Shown here piece by piece: positions 1 to 9,903 of a stretch of DNA of 16,024 bases. Numbering within the stretch: position 1 is the stretch's first letter; each line of letters opens with the position of its first letter. The DNA lies in the NCBI RefSeq assembly GCF_000611645.1, contig NW_014012547.1:1-16024 (forward strand). The letters are read 5' to 3'. The position numbers were made by a program, and so were the translations under genes. The notes below the pieces were generated by a model. That model searched no databases. It had not been told where the DNA came from and worked only from the letters and a program-made list of their open reading frames with translations. The stretch comes from Monoraphidium neglectum. Lineage: Eukaryota; Chlorophyta; Chlorophyceae; Sphaeropleales; Selenastraceae.

Positions 1-3
1 AGA

Positions 4-106
4 GTGTGTGTGTGTGCATGTGTGTGTGCGTGCGCGTGCTTGCGCGTGTGCATGTCGGTGCGCATGTGCACGTGTGGGCACCTCGTGTGCACGTGCAGGC
101 ACACGC
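4..106. repeat. TG/CG-rich alternating purine-pyrimidine microsatellite
   Basis: The sequence is an imperfect run of TG dinucleotides with interspersed CG and CATG units. Nearly every step alternates purine and pyrimidine, the type of sequence that can adopt left-handed DNA. It lies beyond the last readable coding segment of the minus-strand gene, so it is in that gene's 3' flank or in a late intron. The open frames across it (Cys/Val/Arg-rich) are translations of the repeat, not genes. Confidence 0.8.
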
Positions 107-229
107 TTTGCATGCCACCAAGCCGTAGGCAGGGCGCAGCTGCCGCCCATGACGAAACAACCATTGCAGGCAGCACACGGCCTCGGCCCTGTTGCAGCCT
201 GTGCACTGTGCCCAGCAACCACCATGTGG

Positions 230-2312
230 TCAAAATGACAACGCAGGCACCCAGACCAATGGCTTGCAACAGCCCAAACACCCCACCACCCAATTGCGCA
301 CCTCGCCGCCTCCCGGGCCGACGTGAGCCTTCAGCAGTAATGCCCTGAGGCCATCAAAGAGCGGCGCCAAGCGGGCTGCGAGGCACCCTGCGGTTGAAGG
401 CACTGTCGCGGCCTCGCAATCCGCAGCCTGCAGCCCGTGAGCGGCGCGCCCCTCCTCCTGGGACGCGTCGCTGCGGCGCCCAGCACCTGAATCAGACGCA
501 TTATTCCAAGTCAAAGCTGATGAGCTGCTTCCGCTTGCGGTTGAATGCATTGCTGCCCGGTGCCGCATGCCGGGCACCCTCTCCCGTGCTGCAGCCGCGG
601 CTGCCGCCGCTTCCGCTGCCGCCGCCGCGGTCGCTGCGGCCGCGGCCGCGGCTGCCGCCTCGGACGACAGCGCCTCTTGCAGCGCCCCCCGCCGGCCCGC
701 CAGCGACCCCGCCGCGCCCGCCAGGCACGCCCACGCGCGCCAGCCGCAGCCGCCGGCCGCCGTGGGGCCGCCGGGGTCGGCCGAGCAGCCGGCCAGCAGC
801 TGCCCGACCTCGCAGAGCGCGTCCACCAAGCTAGGCCCGTCGAGCTGCGGCCCGGTCGCCTCCGCCAGTACCCAGAGCGCCAAGCTGCCATACTCCATCC
901 AGACCGCCTGCCCCTCACGCTCCTCCTCCTCGTCCCCGGCGCCGCTGGCACGCGCGCCGCGGCCGCCGGATGCCGCGGCGGCGGCCACCGCCAGCAGCCC
1001 TCGCAGGTGGCGCGCCACGGCGGCGCTCATTGCCAGCAGCAAGCCGGCCGCCTGGCGTCGCAACTCCTGCATCAGGGGCCCGCAATCATCGTCCCCTGCA
1101 CGGCCGCAGTGCTCGTAAGCCGTGGCAGCGTCGCCAGTGACACCGATGCAGCTGCGGGTGCCGCCGCTGTGATCAGCGTTGACTTGGTCTTGTCGCGCCA
1201 CCGATGCGATCACCGCGACGGCACAAAACGCAACGTGCTCATCCGCGGACGCCAGCAGGCGCAGCAGCAGCGTCGCACCGCCGCTCGCCAGGAACGCGGC
1301 GAAAGCTCGGGGGTCACGAAGCAGGCAGCTGCACAGCACCTCCGCCGCCGCCTGCGTGGGCGGCGTAAAGGACCGAGGGGGCGCCACATCGGCGCGCAGC
1401 GTGCTGACTTCAAAGGTGTTACATGGGGACGTGAGGAACTCCTTGGCTCATGTCAGTGTAGCCTCAGGCTGCCAAGCCCACCTCGATTTGATGGAAGCCG
1501 TGACGCGCTGATCTGTGCTCAACACCCGCTCGGCTCTCCTCATGCAACCGTCACCAGCGGCGCAAAGGCCGGGCAGCCCACCTGGTTTGTAGGCTGGTCG
1601 TGCGCCATGAGGAAGGCGTCCAACAATGCGTCATCACCAGCAGGGGGCTCATGTGTCATGACATCGCGGGGCTCGACAGTGCACAGGCCCTGTGTGGCGC
1701 CCGTAGCTGACGCATCAGTGGCGGCCGGCTCTGCCGCTGCTCTTGGCCCTGACGTGACTGGCTCCGCCGCTGCTGCTGCGCAACAACCAGATGCAGCGGG
1801 GTCTGCTTCCCCGTGTGCGCCCCCCTCTGCTGCCTCGCTCCCTGCCCTGCCACCGCCGCTATGCTCTGGCCAGCCAGGCCGCAGGTCTGGAAGCTCAGCG
1901 GCGCGCGCCAGCATTGCTGCGGCCCTGGGCACCGCCAGTATGCGGGGCCGCGCCTGCGTGTCAACGGCCAGCACAGCCAGCGCCCCCAACGCGGCAGACA
2001 GGACCGCTCCGCTCTCGTGCGAACCGTTAGTGCGCTGTGGGGGCACTGTCGGATCGTCATGCTGCTGCGGGCGCGGCGACGACGGGTCTGGCGGCAACAG
2101 CTGCTGCAGCGCCAAACCGGCCAACTGCAGCAGCGCCTCTGCTGCGCCCGCCGCCACCAGCGCCCGCCTTGGCACCGCGCGCTGTGCCAGCTGCCAAGCT
2201 GCGCATGCGGCCGGCAGATGGATCGCAGCCACAAGCACTGGGCGGCAGAGGGCTGCCACAAGGGCCTCGATGGCAGATTGCAGGGCGACGCTCGGGGCAC
2301 CACAGGCCAGCC

Positions 2313-2398
<86 letters not shown>

Positions 2399-3386
2399 GG
2401 TGGCGGAACACTGGCCAAGACCTGCCACAGCCCTTGCAGGCCCTCGCTGACCAGGTCCGCAGCCGCCGCGCCGTCACCCATCATGCTCTGACCGGCCTGT
2501 GGGAGTTTGGTTGATGTGCGCACATCAAGCGGACCAGGTGTGGCGACTGCTCAGCTTCCGCAGGCAAGCCAATGGCCGAGCCTCTGGATGCACCCGCTGC
2601 CCGCGACCCACAAGCACCGACTCTGCCGATAAGCAGCCCCGTGGCGGCACCCACGTTTGCTTTGGCTGCCAGCCGTTCTACCGCGTCCTCTGTCAGCTCT
2701 GCCTGCCCTGCCGCTGCGCGATCCAGCAGCTGCTGCAGCTGCCCCTGGCTCGACAGCTCCACCGGGGGGCCCAGCAGCTCCCCCCACACATCCCACCCAT
2801 CAGCCACTGCCTGGGACGCATTTCGGTGGGTGGTCGGGTCGTACGTGCAACGACGTGGATGCCGCACGCGGCGCAAGCATGAGGCCGCGTGTGTGTGAGG
2901 GTAAGCAGGCCCCTACCTCGCAGGAGGCGCGCTTGGGGCTGGTGGAGACGCCGCTGCGCGGGGCGGTGCGGCTCCTGTTGCACCGACAGACTGGCCCATG
3001 TCAGCCCTGTAATGCAATGTCCGCACCTGCAACAAGCGCTGCTTGTAGAGGGGCGCGCACCCGTCCCATGCCGGCACGAGCAGCGCCACTTCCTTGGCCA
3101 ATACCTCCCGCCTGATCAACAGCGTACGGCCGCCCGCTCCGTCATCGACCTGTGTCGTCTGCTCTGACAGCACCTTGCGGCGCAGCGCCGATGGCCCCAC
3201 TAGCAGGTTTGCTGCCGCCTCCTGTAAGTCCTGCAGCTGCACCAGCGCCGCGGCGCCGCCGCTGCCGACAACGTCGAGGGGTGACTCCTGCGCAGCACAC
3301 CTCTGGCGCATCAGCACGGCAAGGGCGGAGGTGCGTGATGCAAGGCAACGCCCTTGCGAGGATTCCCAGCGACTGTTACCTTCCAT
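230..3386 (-). CDS. armadillo/HEAT-like repeat protein with polyglutamine tract, multi-exon
   Basis: Function unknown. Four blocks can be joined on the minus strand, all with phase-0 junctions: 3386-3027 (120 aa), 2810 to about 2622 (63 aa), 2496-1582 (305 aa) and 1351-230 (up to 373 aa), about 861 aa in all. Good sites are the donors CAG|GTGCGG (after 3027) and CAG|GTGGGC (after 1582), and the acceptors CCCAG|GCA (2810), CACAG|GCC (2496) and ACGCAG|GCG (1351). The donor after block 2 is unsettled; 2622 and 2655 both keep phase. Helical repeat-like segments occur near residues 50-68, 293-316, 345-384 and 505-542, for example ASGGATLLLRLLASADEHV. Such segments resemble ARM/HEAT solenoids, which usually serve as protein-binding scaffolds. 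Residues 218-244 are all Gln, and the last block has alanine-rich and DEEEE segments. The start at 3386 is chosen because a TATA-like element lies about 90 nt upstream; an open frame continues to 3647 but crosses that element. The C-terminus is uncertain: a GAG|GTGCGC donor at about 302 could lead to an exon outside the window. Confidence 0.6.
588..662 (-). repeat. alanine-codon (GCN) rich tract in coding exon
   Basis: Within the last block of the minus-strand repeat-protein gene, this GC-only stretch encodes two runs of alanine broken by single Thr and Glu residues. The codons are mixed (GCC, GCA, GCG), so it is a selected or low-complexity protein segment and not a pure microsatellite. Confidence 0.7.
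2314..2394 (-). repeat. (CAG)27 trinucleotide repeat encoding polyglutamine
   Basis: There are 27 uninterrupted CTG units on the plus strand, which read as CAG (Gln) in the minus-strand repeat-protein gene. They are preceded by GAG (Glu) and followed by TGG (Trp). The tract is pure, with no CAA interruptions. Pure tracts tend to change length between individuals. Confidence 0.95.
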
Positions 3387-3472
3387 TTTCCGTTCTGTTC
3401 CTGGCTGGATATTAAGTACATAGATTAGAACGTGCACAGTAGATCGTCGTGGTCGCACGGAGCGTCGGCACG

Positions 3473-3483
3473 AATATATAAAT
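3473..3483 (-). promoter_or_regulatory. TATA-like element upstream of the repeat-protein gene
   Basis: An AT-only 11-mer reads ATTTATATATT on the minus strand in otherwise mixed sequence. It sits about 90 nt before the ATG at 3386, leaving room for a short 5' leader. It supports 3386 as the start, because the longer open frame to 3647 would place this element inside coding sequence. Confidence 0.45.
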
Positions 3484-4450
3484 CTATGGCATGCGCCATC
3501 AGCTCTCGTGAAAGTCAGGGCTGGGCTTGTTATGCGTCCGTGCGTCAATGCTGCATGCGCAGCAGCGCAATCATTGACTACTGCGTTGACCTCAAGGGGA
3601 AGCGCGGAATCCAGCAAGATGATGACACCTCGGCCACCACAGCACATAAGTGCTAGCTATGCACGTGTGGGTGCCTGCTCAAGCCTGTCGTGCTGCCCGG
3701 CCTCTTGCTGGGGCAGTGCTGGCATCATTGATTTGACTGAAGTTCTGGAGAGGTTGGGTGTAAGCAATCAAGTCCATAAGGTGGGTCAGTAGTCAGGTAC
3801 GTTGTAGGCGGGCTATCATGTCATTGGTGGTTGCAACCTGCAACCATTGCTTGAAACACAGCCTTGCGTGAGTGTTGTTGGGTCGGCAGTACAGTATCGC
3901 TTTGTGTAACAGGCTGTCGATCCAAGAATCCAGACTGGGACCCTTCAACAACTTTAAGCCCCTGACCCCTTCACAGGCCCAGTCACCCAGGGGCGCCTAC
4001 TGGGCAGCTGCTCTCCCAGATAGGTGTCGACAGATAAGGCCCAGTCCTAGCAGCCTGGGAGACTAACCCCTCTGACTAGTACTGTCCCGTGACACTTTGT
4101 GGGTGACACACACCTTACGGTCCAACAAAGCGGCCACCTCGTGCGCCTTTCCACGCGCCTTTCGATAGGACCAGCCTTCAAGCCGCATGCCCAGCACTCA
4201 ACCTTCAGGTGTCTTCTGGGTGCAGAGCCACCGCGTGCTGCTCAATGATGCGGGGCTTGCTTGATGAGCGATTGTGTCGGTTGTGCACAGGATCGCTGCA
4301 ACACAGCCGTGCGCTGCCCTCACTATTGTTATATCACGATGCATCACATGTCTGAAACATATCGACCTGACTGGCCGTGGTGACGGGGCGCTTGGCAAAG
4401 GAAGTGAGAGGCGGGAACGCAGTTCTTTTTGCGATGGCAAGAGGTCATGC
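3484..4450. other. intergenic region between divergent genes
   Basis: Nearly 1 kb separates the TATA-like elements of the minus-strand repeat-protein gene and the plus-strand thioesterase gene. It is visibly less GC-rich than the coding parts, its open frames are short and none resembles a known protein. It holds a 7-8 bp inverted repeat near 3837 and a short direct repeat, GGCCCAGTC, near 3978 and 4039. It probably carries control sequences for both genes. Confidence 0.6.
3828..3846. repeat. short inverted repeat (hairpin candidate)
   Basis: TGGTTGCA and TGCAACCA flank a 3-nt spacer (ACC), giving 8 complementary pairs. The element lies in the intergenic region between the divergent genes. 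It could be a dimeric protein-binding site or chance; its length is modest. Confidence 0.5.
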
Positions 4451-4456
4451 TATATA
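4451..4456 (+). promoter_or_regulatory. TATA box candidate for the thioesterase gene
   Basis: TATATA occurs 125-130 nt upstream of the ATG at 4581. The first ATG after it is the chosen start codon, and an in-frame TAG at 4506-4508 lies between, which fits a leader of roughly 100 nt. No experimental start site is available. Confidence 0.45.
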
Positions 4457-4580
4457 CATTGTTGAACGCGCTTAATAGTTGTGATAAAAGGGCGCTCACC
4501 CATTTTAGAACATCGCGGCCGGTCTCGCCCTCAACGCTCGCTTTGGAAGGCGGGCGAGAGGCCCCATTGAAACGCCAATC

Positions 4581-6587
4581 ATGCTAAACAGAAGCATATA
4601 TGGCCCTTGCGGCCAGCAGCAGCAGCAGCAGCGGCGAGAGCTGGTGCAGTCAGCGCCCTGCACCAGTAGCACCTGGCACCCAGCAGCAGCGTCCGTCAAG
4701 CGCCCGCGCACCGCCTCAACAAGGACGGAGGCAGCGAGTGCTGGCGCAGTGGCCGTGGAGAGGACGATCAGCTGCGAGGCGACTGTGCTGCACACCCCGC
4801 ACCCGTCGGTGTTCGTGAACAACAGCACGTCGTTCGTCGAGGAGTTTAGGATCAGGTGACAGTCCGCTTTACACATGTCATCACCGCAGGACAGCCGCCG
4901 CCCGGTGGCACTCGGCCAGCCTGTCTCCCGTGCACCTGCGCATGGCGTCGCCGCGCCGGTGTGTGTGCAAGCGAAGCCGGGCTCTGACCCCATCCCCTGC
5001 TTGCCCCGCTGGTGCAGGGGCAATGAATGCGGGCCAGACCAGCATGCAAACATCATCACCATGGCCAACCTTCTCCAGGTGTGCAATTGTTGCAGTGCGC
5101 CCTGCGCTGCAAATGGCGGTTGCGGTCGCCGAGCCAGAACCAAAAATGCAGTGTCGTAGGGTGTGTCATCGCCCTGGGGCGTGAAAAACAGGGACCGTGC
5201 ACCCAACCACCTGCAGCCCTTACACCTGCTTTGATCTCTCAGCGGCGAGCACCTGCCTTTGCCGAAAAATGCGCCCTGGTGCCCGCAGGAAGTTGGGGGC
5301 AACCATGGTGTCGCCCTGTGGGGCCGGGCAGACAGCGGCTTTGCCTCCATGCCTGGTATGGACCACCTCATCTTCGTGGCCACGCGCATGCAGATCCGCA
5401 TGGAGGCGTACCCCAAGTGGTGAGTCCGGCAGTGCGTCGCTACTGCCCCAAGCGCAGCCCTGTCACGTTGCGCCACAAGACTGCCCCTCGCGTGAACGCC
5501 GCCCCCTGCCCCCCTGAAGCCCCGCGTACATCCCATCACACGGTCGGCGGTCCTGACAGGGGCGATCTGGTGCGCCTGGAGACCTTCTTTGCTGAGGACG
5601 GGCGGTTGTGCACGCGGCGAGACTGGCACATCACTGATGCCACTACGGGCGCCTACTTGGGAGCGGCCACCAGGTGCGCAGGGTGGATGGTCGCGAAGCC
5701 TGGTGCAGGAGGACAAGTAGCTTCGTCCCAGATGGTCTGCAGCAAGCAGCATGGTGCCAGCCGCCTCTGCTCCTGGCCATGGCCACGCCGACGGGCCTCA
5801 AGGCGGCCAGCTCCGCATCTGCACCGCAGCCCACCTCACGAGCGCCCCGCGCCCCTGCCGCGGCGGCCCCCTTCCTGCCTCCGCAGCACTTGGGTGACCA
5901 TCAACAGCGAGACCCGCAAGCTCTCCAAGCTGCCCGAGGAGGTGCGCACCCGCTGGCTCAACCTCTCGCCGTCGCCGCCGCGGATCGTCCTGCCGGTGGG
6001 CGAGACAAAGCGCAAGCTGGAGGACTTCCCAGAAGACGCGGCCCTGGTGGGGCCCGTGGTGTCGGCGCGCCGCACGGACATGGACCCCAACGGACACATA
6101 AACAACGTGTGCTACATGTCGTGGGCGCTGGAGGCGGTGCCGCGGCACGTGTACAACGGCTACCACCTCAGAGAGGTGCGGGGCGGGCACGGCGCGACGC
6201 TGCAGGGGTGGGTCGGGCGGTCGTGGCGGGGCACACGCTCGGCCAGCGGAGCCCGGTTGGGCTTTGCAGGCGCCCCAACGCCGGCAGGGTTGCTTGCCCC
6301 TGCCTTGCGTTCTCCACGGCCCTGGCCTGCCCCTTTCTTGCACCACGTCACCCCCCCTGCCTCCCCCCCTGTGACTTGCCGCGCAGGTGGAGATGGACTT
6401 CAAGGCGGAGTGCCATGCGGGCGATCTGGTGGAGGTGCTGGGCCACCCCCTCACGGACACTAGCAACGGCAACGGCTGCGCGCAGCAGTTCCTGCACACG
6501 CTGCGCAAGGCTGGCGGCGGCAAGGGCGCCGAGGTGTGGCGGGCGCGCACGACGTGGGTGCCCAAGGGCAAGGTGGCCAGCAGGTGA
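4581..6587 (+). CDS. FAT1: acyl-ACP thioesterase, plastid (FatA/FatB family), six exons
   Basis: This enzyme cleaves fatty acids (typically C16/C18 in algae) from acyl carrier protein in the chloroplast stroma, ending de novo synthesis. Exons: 4581-4855, 5018-5078, 5289-5419, 5560-5673, 5887-6175, 6387-6587. All junctions are GT/AG and phases match, giving 356 aa, close to plant FatA length. The family sequence starts at FVEEFRIR (about residues 85-92) and runs through both hot-dog folds, including TRRDWHITDATTGAYLGAAT and RRTDMDPNGHINNVCYMSWA. The catalytic residues are visible: Asp260, Asn262 and His264 in DPNGH, and Cys299 in KAEC. The His-to-Cys spacing is 35 residues, as in plant FatB (His285/Cys320). 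Residues 1 to about 65 are basic and Ser/Thr/Ala-rich with six Gln, fitting a plastid transit peptide. The start is the first ATG after an in-frame TAG at 4506-4508, but that TAG ends a CATTTTAG acceptor-like sequence, so an upstream exon is possible. The final AGG TGA lies in a CAG|GTGACA donor-like context, so a further 3' exon cannot be excluded. The gene symbol follows Chlamydomonas usage. Confidence 0.93.
4614..4631 (+). repeat. (CAG)6 tract in the thioesterase first exon
   Basis: Six CAG codons encode Gln in the predicted transit-peptide region. The tract is short, but the unit and reading frame are the same as in the longer tracts of the repeat-protein gene and the cyclin gene in this window. 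Confidence 0.85.
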
Positions 6588-7482
6588 CAGGACAACGGCA
6601 AGCTCCTCGGCCTGCGCTGCACGCCTGGAGGTTGGAGGCAGTTGGAACGCCTGCGCAGCTTTTCGCTCGCTCGCAGCTGTTGTGCGCTTGAGCACCCGCT
6701 CGCCGCCTGGCCGCCTGGTGCTGCGGCGTGGCAAGGCTCGCGCGAGGCGTGTGCTGCGATGACGCCCGCAGCTACGACCGTGCCCTCCCAGCGCTTGGCC
6801 AGCAACGCCATGCTCCAGCCGGCTTTTTCCATTCGCACCGCTGGGTAGACCAAAGTCCCTAGGGTTGTGCAGGCCTTCTTTGGTTGCAGGCCCTGGCTTG
6901 CGAATGATTCGCACGTCACAGACGGGGCCACGAGCCAAGGCGCGCGGCCGCTCGACTGGCATGGGCTGTGTGCGGGACGGCGCGCACTGATGCGCCCCTA
7001 CCCAGGTGTTGAGTTCCGATAGCCCCAGCTTTTGGGGCCCAACATGCCGCTTTTCAAATCCTTTTTGTTAGGCGCGCCGCGGGCAGCCGCTGCGTGTGCT
7101 GCGCCGGGGTGCAGCCGCCCCAGCCACCACTGGCTCCCAAGCCTGGCTCGAGATGGCAGCCGCCCCGAGCGCAGCGTGTACTGCTTCCAACCCATTTGCA
7201 TTGAAGACCACAGCTGCAGTTGCACAATGCTCCTGTGTTGCAAAGTTCCCCGCAGCCTGGGATGCAGGTCAGCTCCGAAAACGAAGCCGGGCAGGTAGGC
7301 ACCGCCCCCCTTCAACGCAGTTGAAAAACTGCTGGCACCGCGCAAGACGCGCGTGCGCATGCTGGCTGTTGCCATGCAATCCACGCTTTCGTGTGGCTTG
7401 CGGGCCGCCTGTCTTTTGTTACTCTTCTGGCGTGGCTTTTACTGTCCCACCCTTCCTGCCAACCCTCCAGCTGCTGCTGTTG

Positions 7483-7487
7483 TGTAA
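7483..7487 (+). terminator. TGTAA polyadenylation signal candidate
   Basis: TGTAA is the usual polyadenylation signal of chlamydomonadalean green algae. This is the first plus-strand copy after the thioesterase stop codon, about 900 nt downstream, implying a long but not exceptional 3' UTR. A five-base match is weak on its own. Confidence 0.35.
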
Positions 7488-8224
7488 GGCATGACTTGCT
7501 TGCATGTGGGGTGCAGCACACACTCTCTGCGCAAGGTGAGGGTGGATGGGGAGGACGCAACAGGCACGGGTGGCTTCTAGCTCGCCAGTGCGTGAGCATC
7601 TTGATACAGCCGATTCCAGCAATTGGGCTTGTTCAAGCACTCCAGTAGGGTCACACGTGGATTGGCAAGTGGCTCGCAGGTTCGCTGGCAACACTCAGCG
7701 CCATGCATGCACGGCCAGTAGCCAGCACAGCATGCCTTGTCCGCCCATGCCCTTGCCTGTCTCATGCCACAATGCCCACCACCGACCCTGCTTGAGAATG
7801 TGCGTGGCTTGACAAGGGGTTTGCAGCGCATGTTTTGAAGAGCGGGCTGCGCAGGGCAGGCTGTCGAATATGTGAATGCACATAGACTGGTGTTATCTTG
7901 CCCCGTGTGTGTGACAACCTTATGATGCTGCACCACTCTGGAAGGGGCAACGTACCCCTTGCTGTGTGACAGTACCCTACCGCTGAAGCGTGTGTGATGT
8001 CATGTTGCCACGCCCCGCCCTTGAAATTCTTTGTGCTTTGTCGCTGGCAGCAGTACCGTGATCGATAGCTCTGGGATTCATGCACAAAGCTGTGTAGGGC
8101 CCTACTCTGCAGCATCTTCTCCACCAGACCCTGCATGGTCATGGGCCGAAGCGTCGGGTCGCATCCGCATGCTGTGGCATCTGAAACTGTGCATATGACG
8201 GCATGCCTCGCTCCCGCCAAACCG

Positions 8225-8344
8225 TCCACCAATCAGTACCACTTTACGCGCGGCTGCGGGTGCGGCGGGCGTCATTCCTCGCAGGGCCATAGCGGCCTGG
8301 TAAGTGACAGGATCCTGCGGCGGCCCGGTGACCACCACGTCCAC
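8225..8344 (-). pseudogene. orphan exon-like segment, 40 aa
   Basis: After a good minus-strand acceptor (CCACACACAG), a 40-residue stretch reads like real protein: it begins VDVVVTGPPQDPVTYQAAMA and ends AARKVVLIGG. A beta-strand, a helix and a second beta-strand are suggested. It weakly resembles the C-terminal part of SPATA20/YyaL-type (DUF255) proteins, which have a similar VVxxG...DP...KVVL pattern, but I am not confident in that assignment. I found no matching exons on either side in the minus strand, so it may be a gene remnant, an exon of a gene I could not assemble, or chance. The open frame extends to 8102-8380, but the flanking residues look non-coding. Confidence 0.25.
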
Positions 8345-8914
8345 CTGTGTGTGGACGATGTTTGACGAGATTTTGATCAAGTGACATGTGAAAGGGGACC
8401 TGGACGCGGCTCTTGCGCATCACTTACGGCGTGCCTCAGAAAGAAGCTAGAAGATCGCTGGACCCTGCCCGGCTACCCCTATCGTACGTTCCTGCCAATG
8501 ATATCATTACACTAGGGCTCGGCAGCACGTAGCAAACAGGCGTCCTTTGGGCAAAAGTGCCCGCTGCCGCGCCACACCGCGCCGTCAGCACCACCCTCAG
8601 ACACCAGGCAGTGTAGATTAGGTGAAACTGGAGTTGCAAGCCCTCTAAGTCGCCGGCAGCAACGAGGCACCGGGCCCCTGCACGAGGATCGAGCCATGAT
8701 CACTTTCGCCTGGCATCACGGGGCGCAGGTCGGTGACGGACCTTGTAGAGGGTGACCCAAGGGCTGCGGAGTCCTTTGAGTTGCCAGCGGTGGACACTGG
8801 CGTGGTGTCATGTGGGGACCTGACCAGGGCCTGGCCACGGTGTTGTGGCCCGGGCATCCACCCCGCACCCGCGTTCCTCTCTGCCATATCCATATCCAGG
8901 CCTCGCCCGCCGTT

Positions 8915-9866
8915 ATGGACATTACTATCGACGAGAACGCAAGCGCCTCGGGCTCCCAGGCTTCGGAGCAGTCTGTGCTGCTGGAAAGCCTCGAAGATGC
9001 ACTCTCTGCAGACGTGTTTGATGCGCGGCCGCTCGCCGCGTGCACGCCCGACGGCCTGGACGACCTGCTTGCTGCGGAGCGAGAGGCCGAGGTGGGCCCC
9101 AGCAGCAGCGCCCCCCAGCCACGGCTGCTCCGGCGGGCCGTGACGAGCTCCAACCACCTGGGGGCCCAGGGGCCGCCCCCGGCTGGTCCCGGCCCGAGGG
9201 GGCGAGGGGGGCATGCCTGCGCTTCAGGCGGCCCTCTGCAAGTACTCGTTCGCAGGTTCACATCCTTGCTTGCATCCAAATCAGCACTGGCCGACGCGCT
9301 GTCAGCCTCCGAAAACAAACAAACCCTGTGCCCACAACCGCACGCAGGAGCGCGCTGCCGCCCCGGCGGCGGCTGCCGCCGGCCGCGCCGCCCCCGTCCT
9401 GTCTGGCGCAGAGCGTGCCAACCTGGTCAACTGGATGACGTCAGCGGCCTCGCAGCTCGGCCTGGGTGCAGACGCGCTGTTCACAGCGGTGGGGTGCCTG
9501 GATGATCTGAGGCTCCGCCCGGGGGCGCCCCGTGCTCTCATGCGGGGCGCAGCATGCCTGTGGCTGGCCGCCAAGTGGACACACGGCGCGCGCGCCCCGC
9601 CCGCGAGCGCCGTCGTGGCGACGCTGCCGGCGTGCGCCTGCGGCGGCTGCGAGGGCTGCGGCGCCGGCGCCGGTGCGTCGGCCGCGGCCGCGGCGAGGCG
9701 CCAGCTGCTGCGCGCGGAGGGCGACGTGCTGCGCGCGCTCGATTACGGCGCCGCCGCGTTCCGCCGTCCCACGGCGGAGACCTTCCTGCGCGCCGCGCTC
9801 CTGCGCCTGCAGCACCAGGCGGGCGGCCGCCGGGAAAGGGGCGCCGCCGCCTCCTCCCAGCAGGAG

Positions 9867-9903
<37 letters not shown>

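Larger units (their letters stand above)
6588..8914. other. 3' flank of the thioesterase gene and intergenic DNA
   Basis: No complete gene is recognised here. The first 0.9 kb is probably 3' UTR, given a TGTAA signal at 7483. The rest has lower GC, short unrelated open frames and one exon-like segment on the minus strand (8225-8344). Immediately before the cyclin start there are further open frames and a possible splice acceptor (ATATCCAG, ending at 8900). An upstream non-coding or short coding cyclin exon in this stretch is therefore possible. Confidence 0.5.

Noticed and set aside
545..2491. 648-aa open frame on the plus strand
   Set aside because: It runs antisense through the repeat-protein exons and introns and ends in a poly-Cys run that is simply the antisense of the CAG repeat.
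3386..3647. N-terminal extension of the repeat-protein gene to an ATG at 3647
   Set aside because: The extension would translate through an AT-only TATA-like element and has no repeat-like sequence; the ATG at 3386 fits the promoter position better.
4505..5752. 415-aa open frame on the minus strand over the thioesterase gene
   Set aside because: It is antisense to the well-supported thioesterase exons and crosses their introns; the translation is Cys/Arg/Ala-rich with no family resemblance.
9253..9266. GGTTCACATCC resembling a tRNA B-box
   Set aside because: No matching A-box, anticodon arm or acceptor-stem pairing could be found around it; it lies in the cyclin intron.
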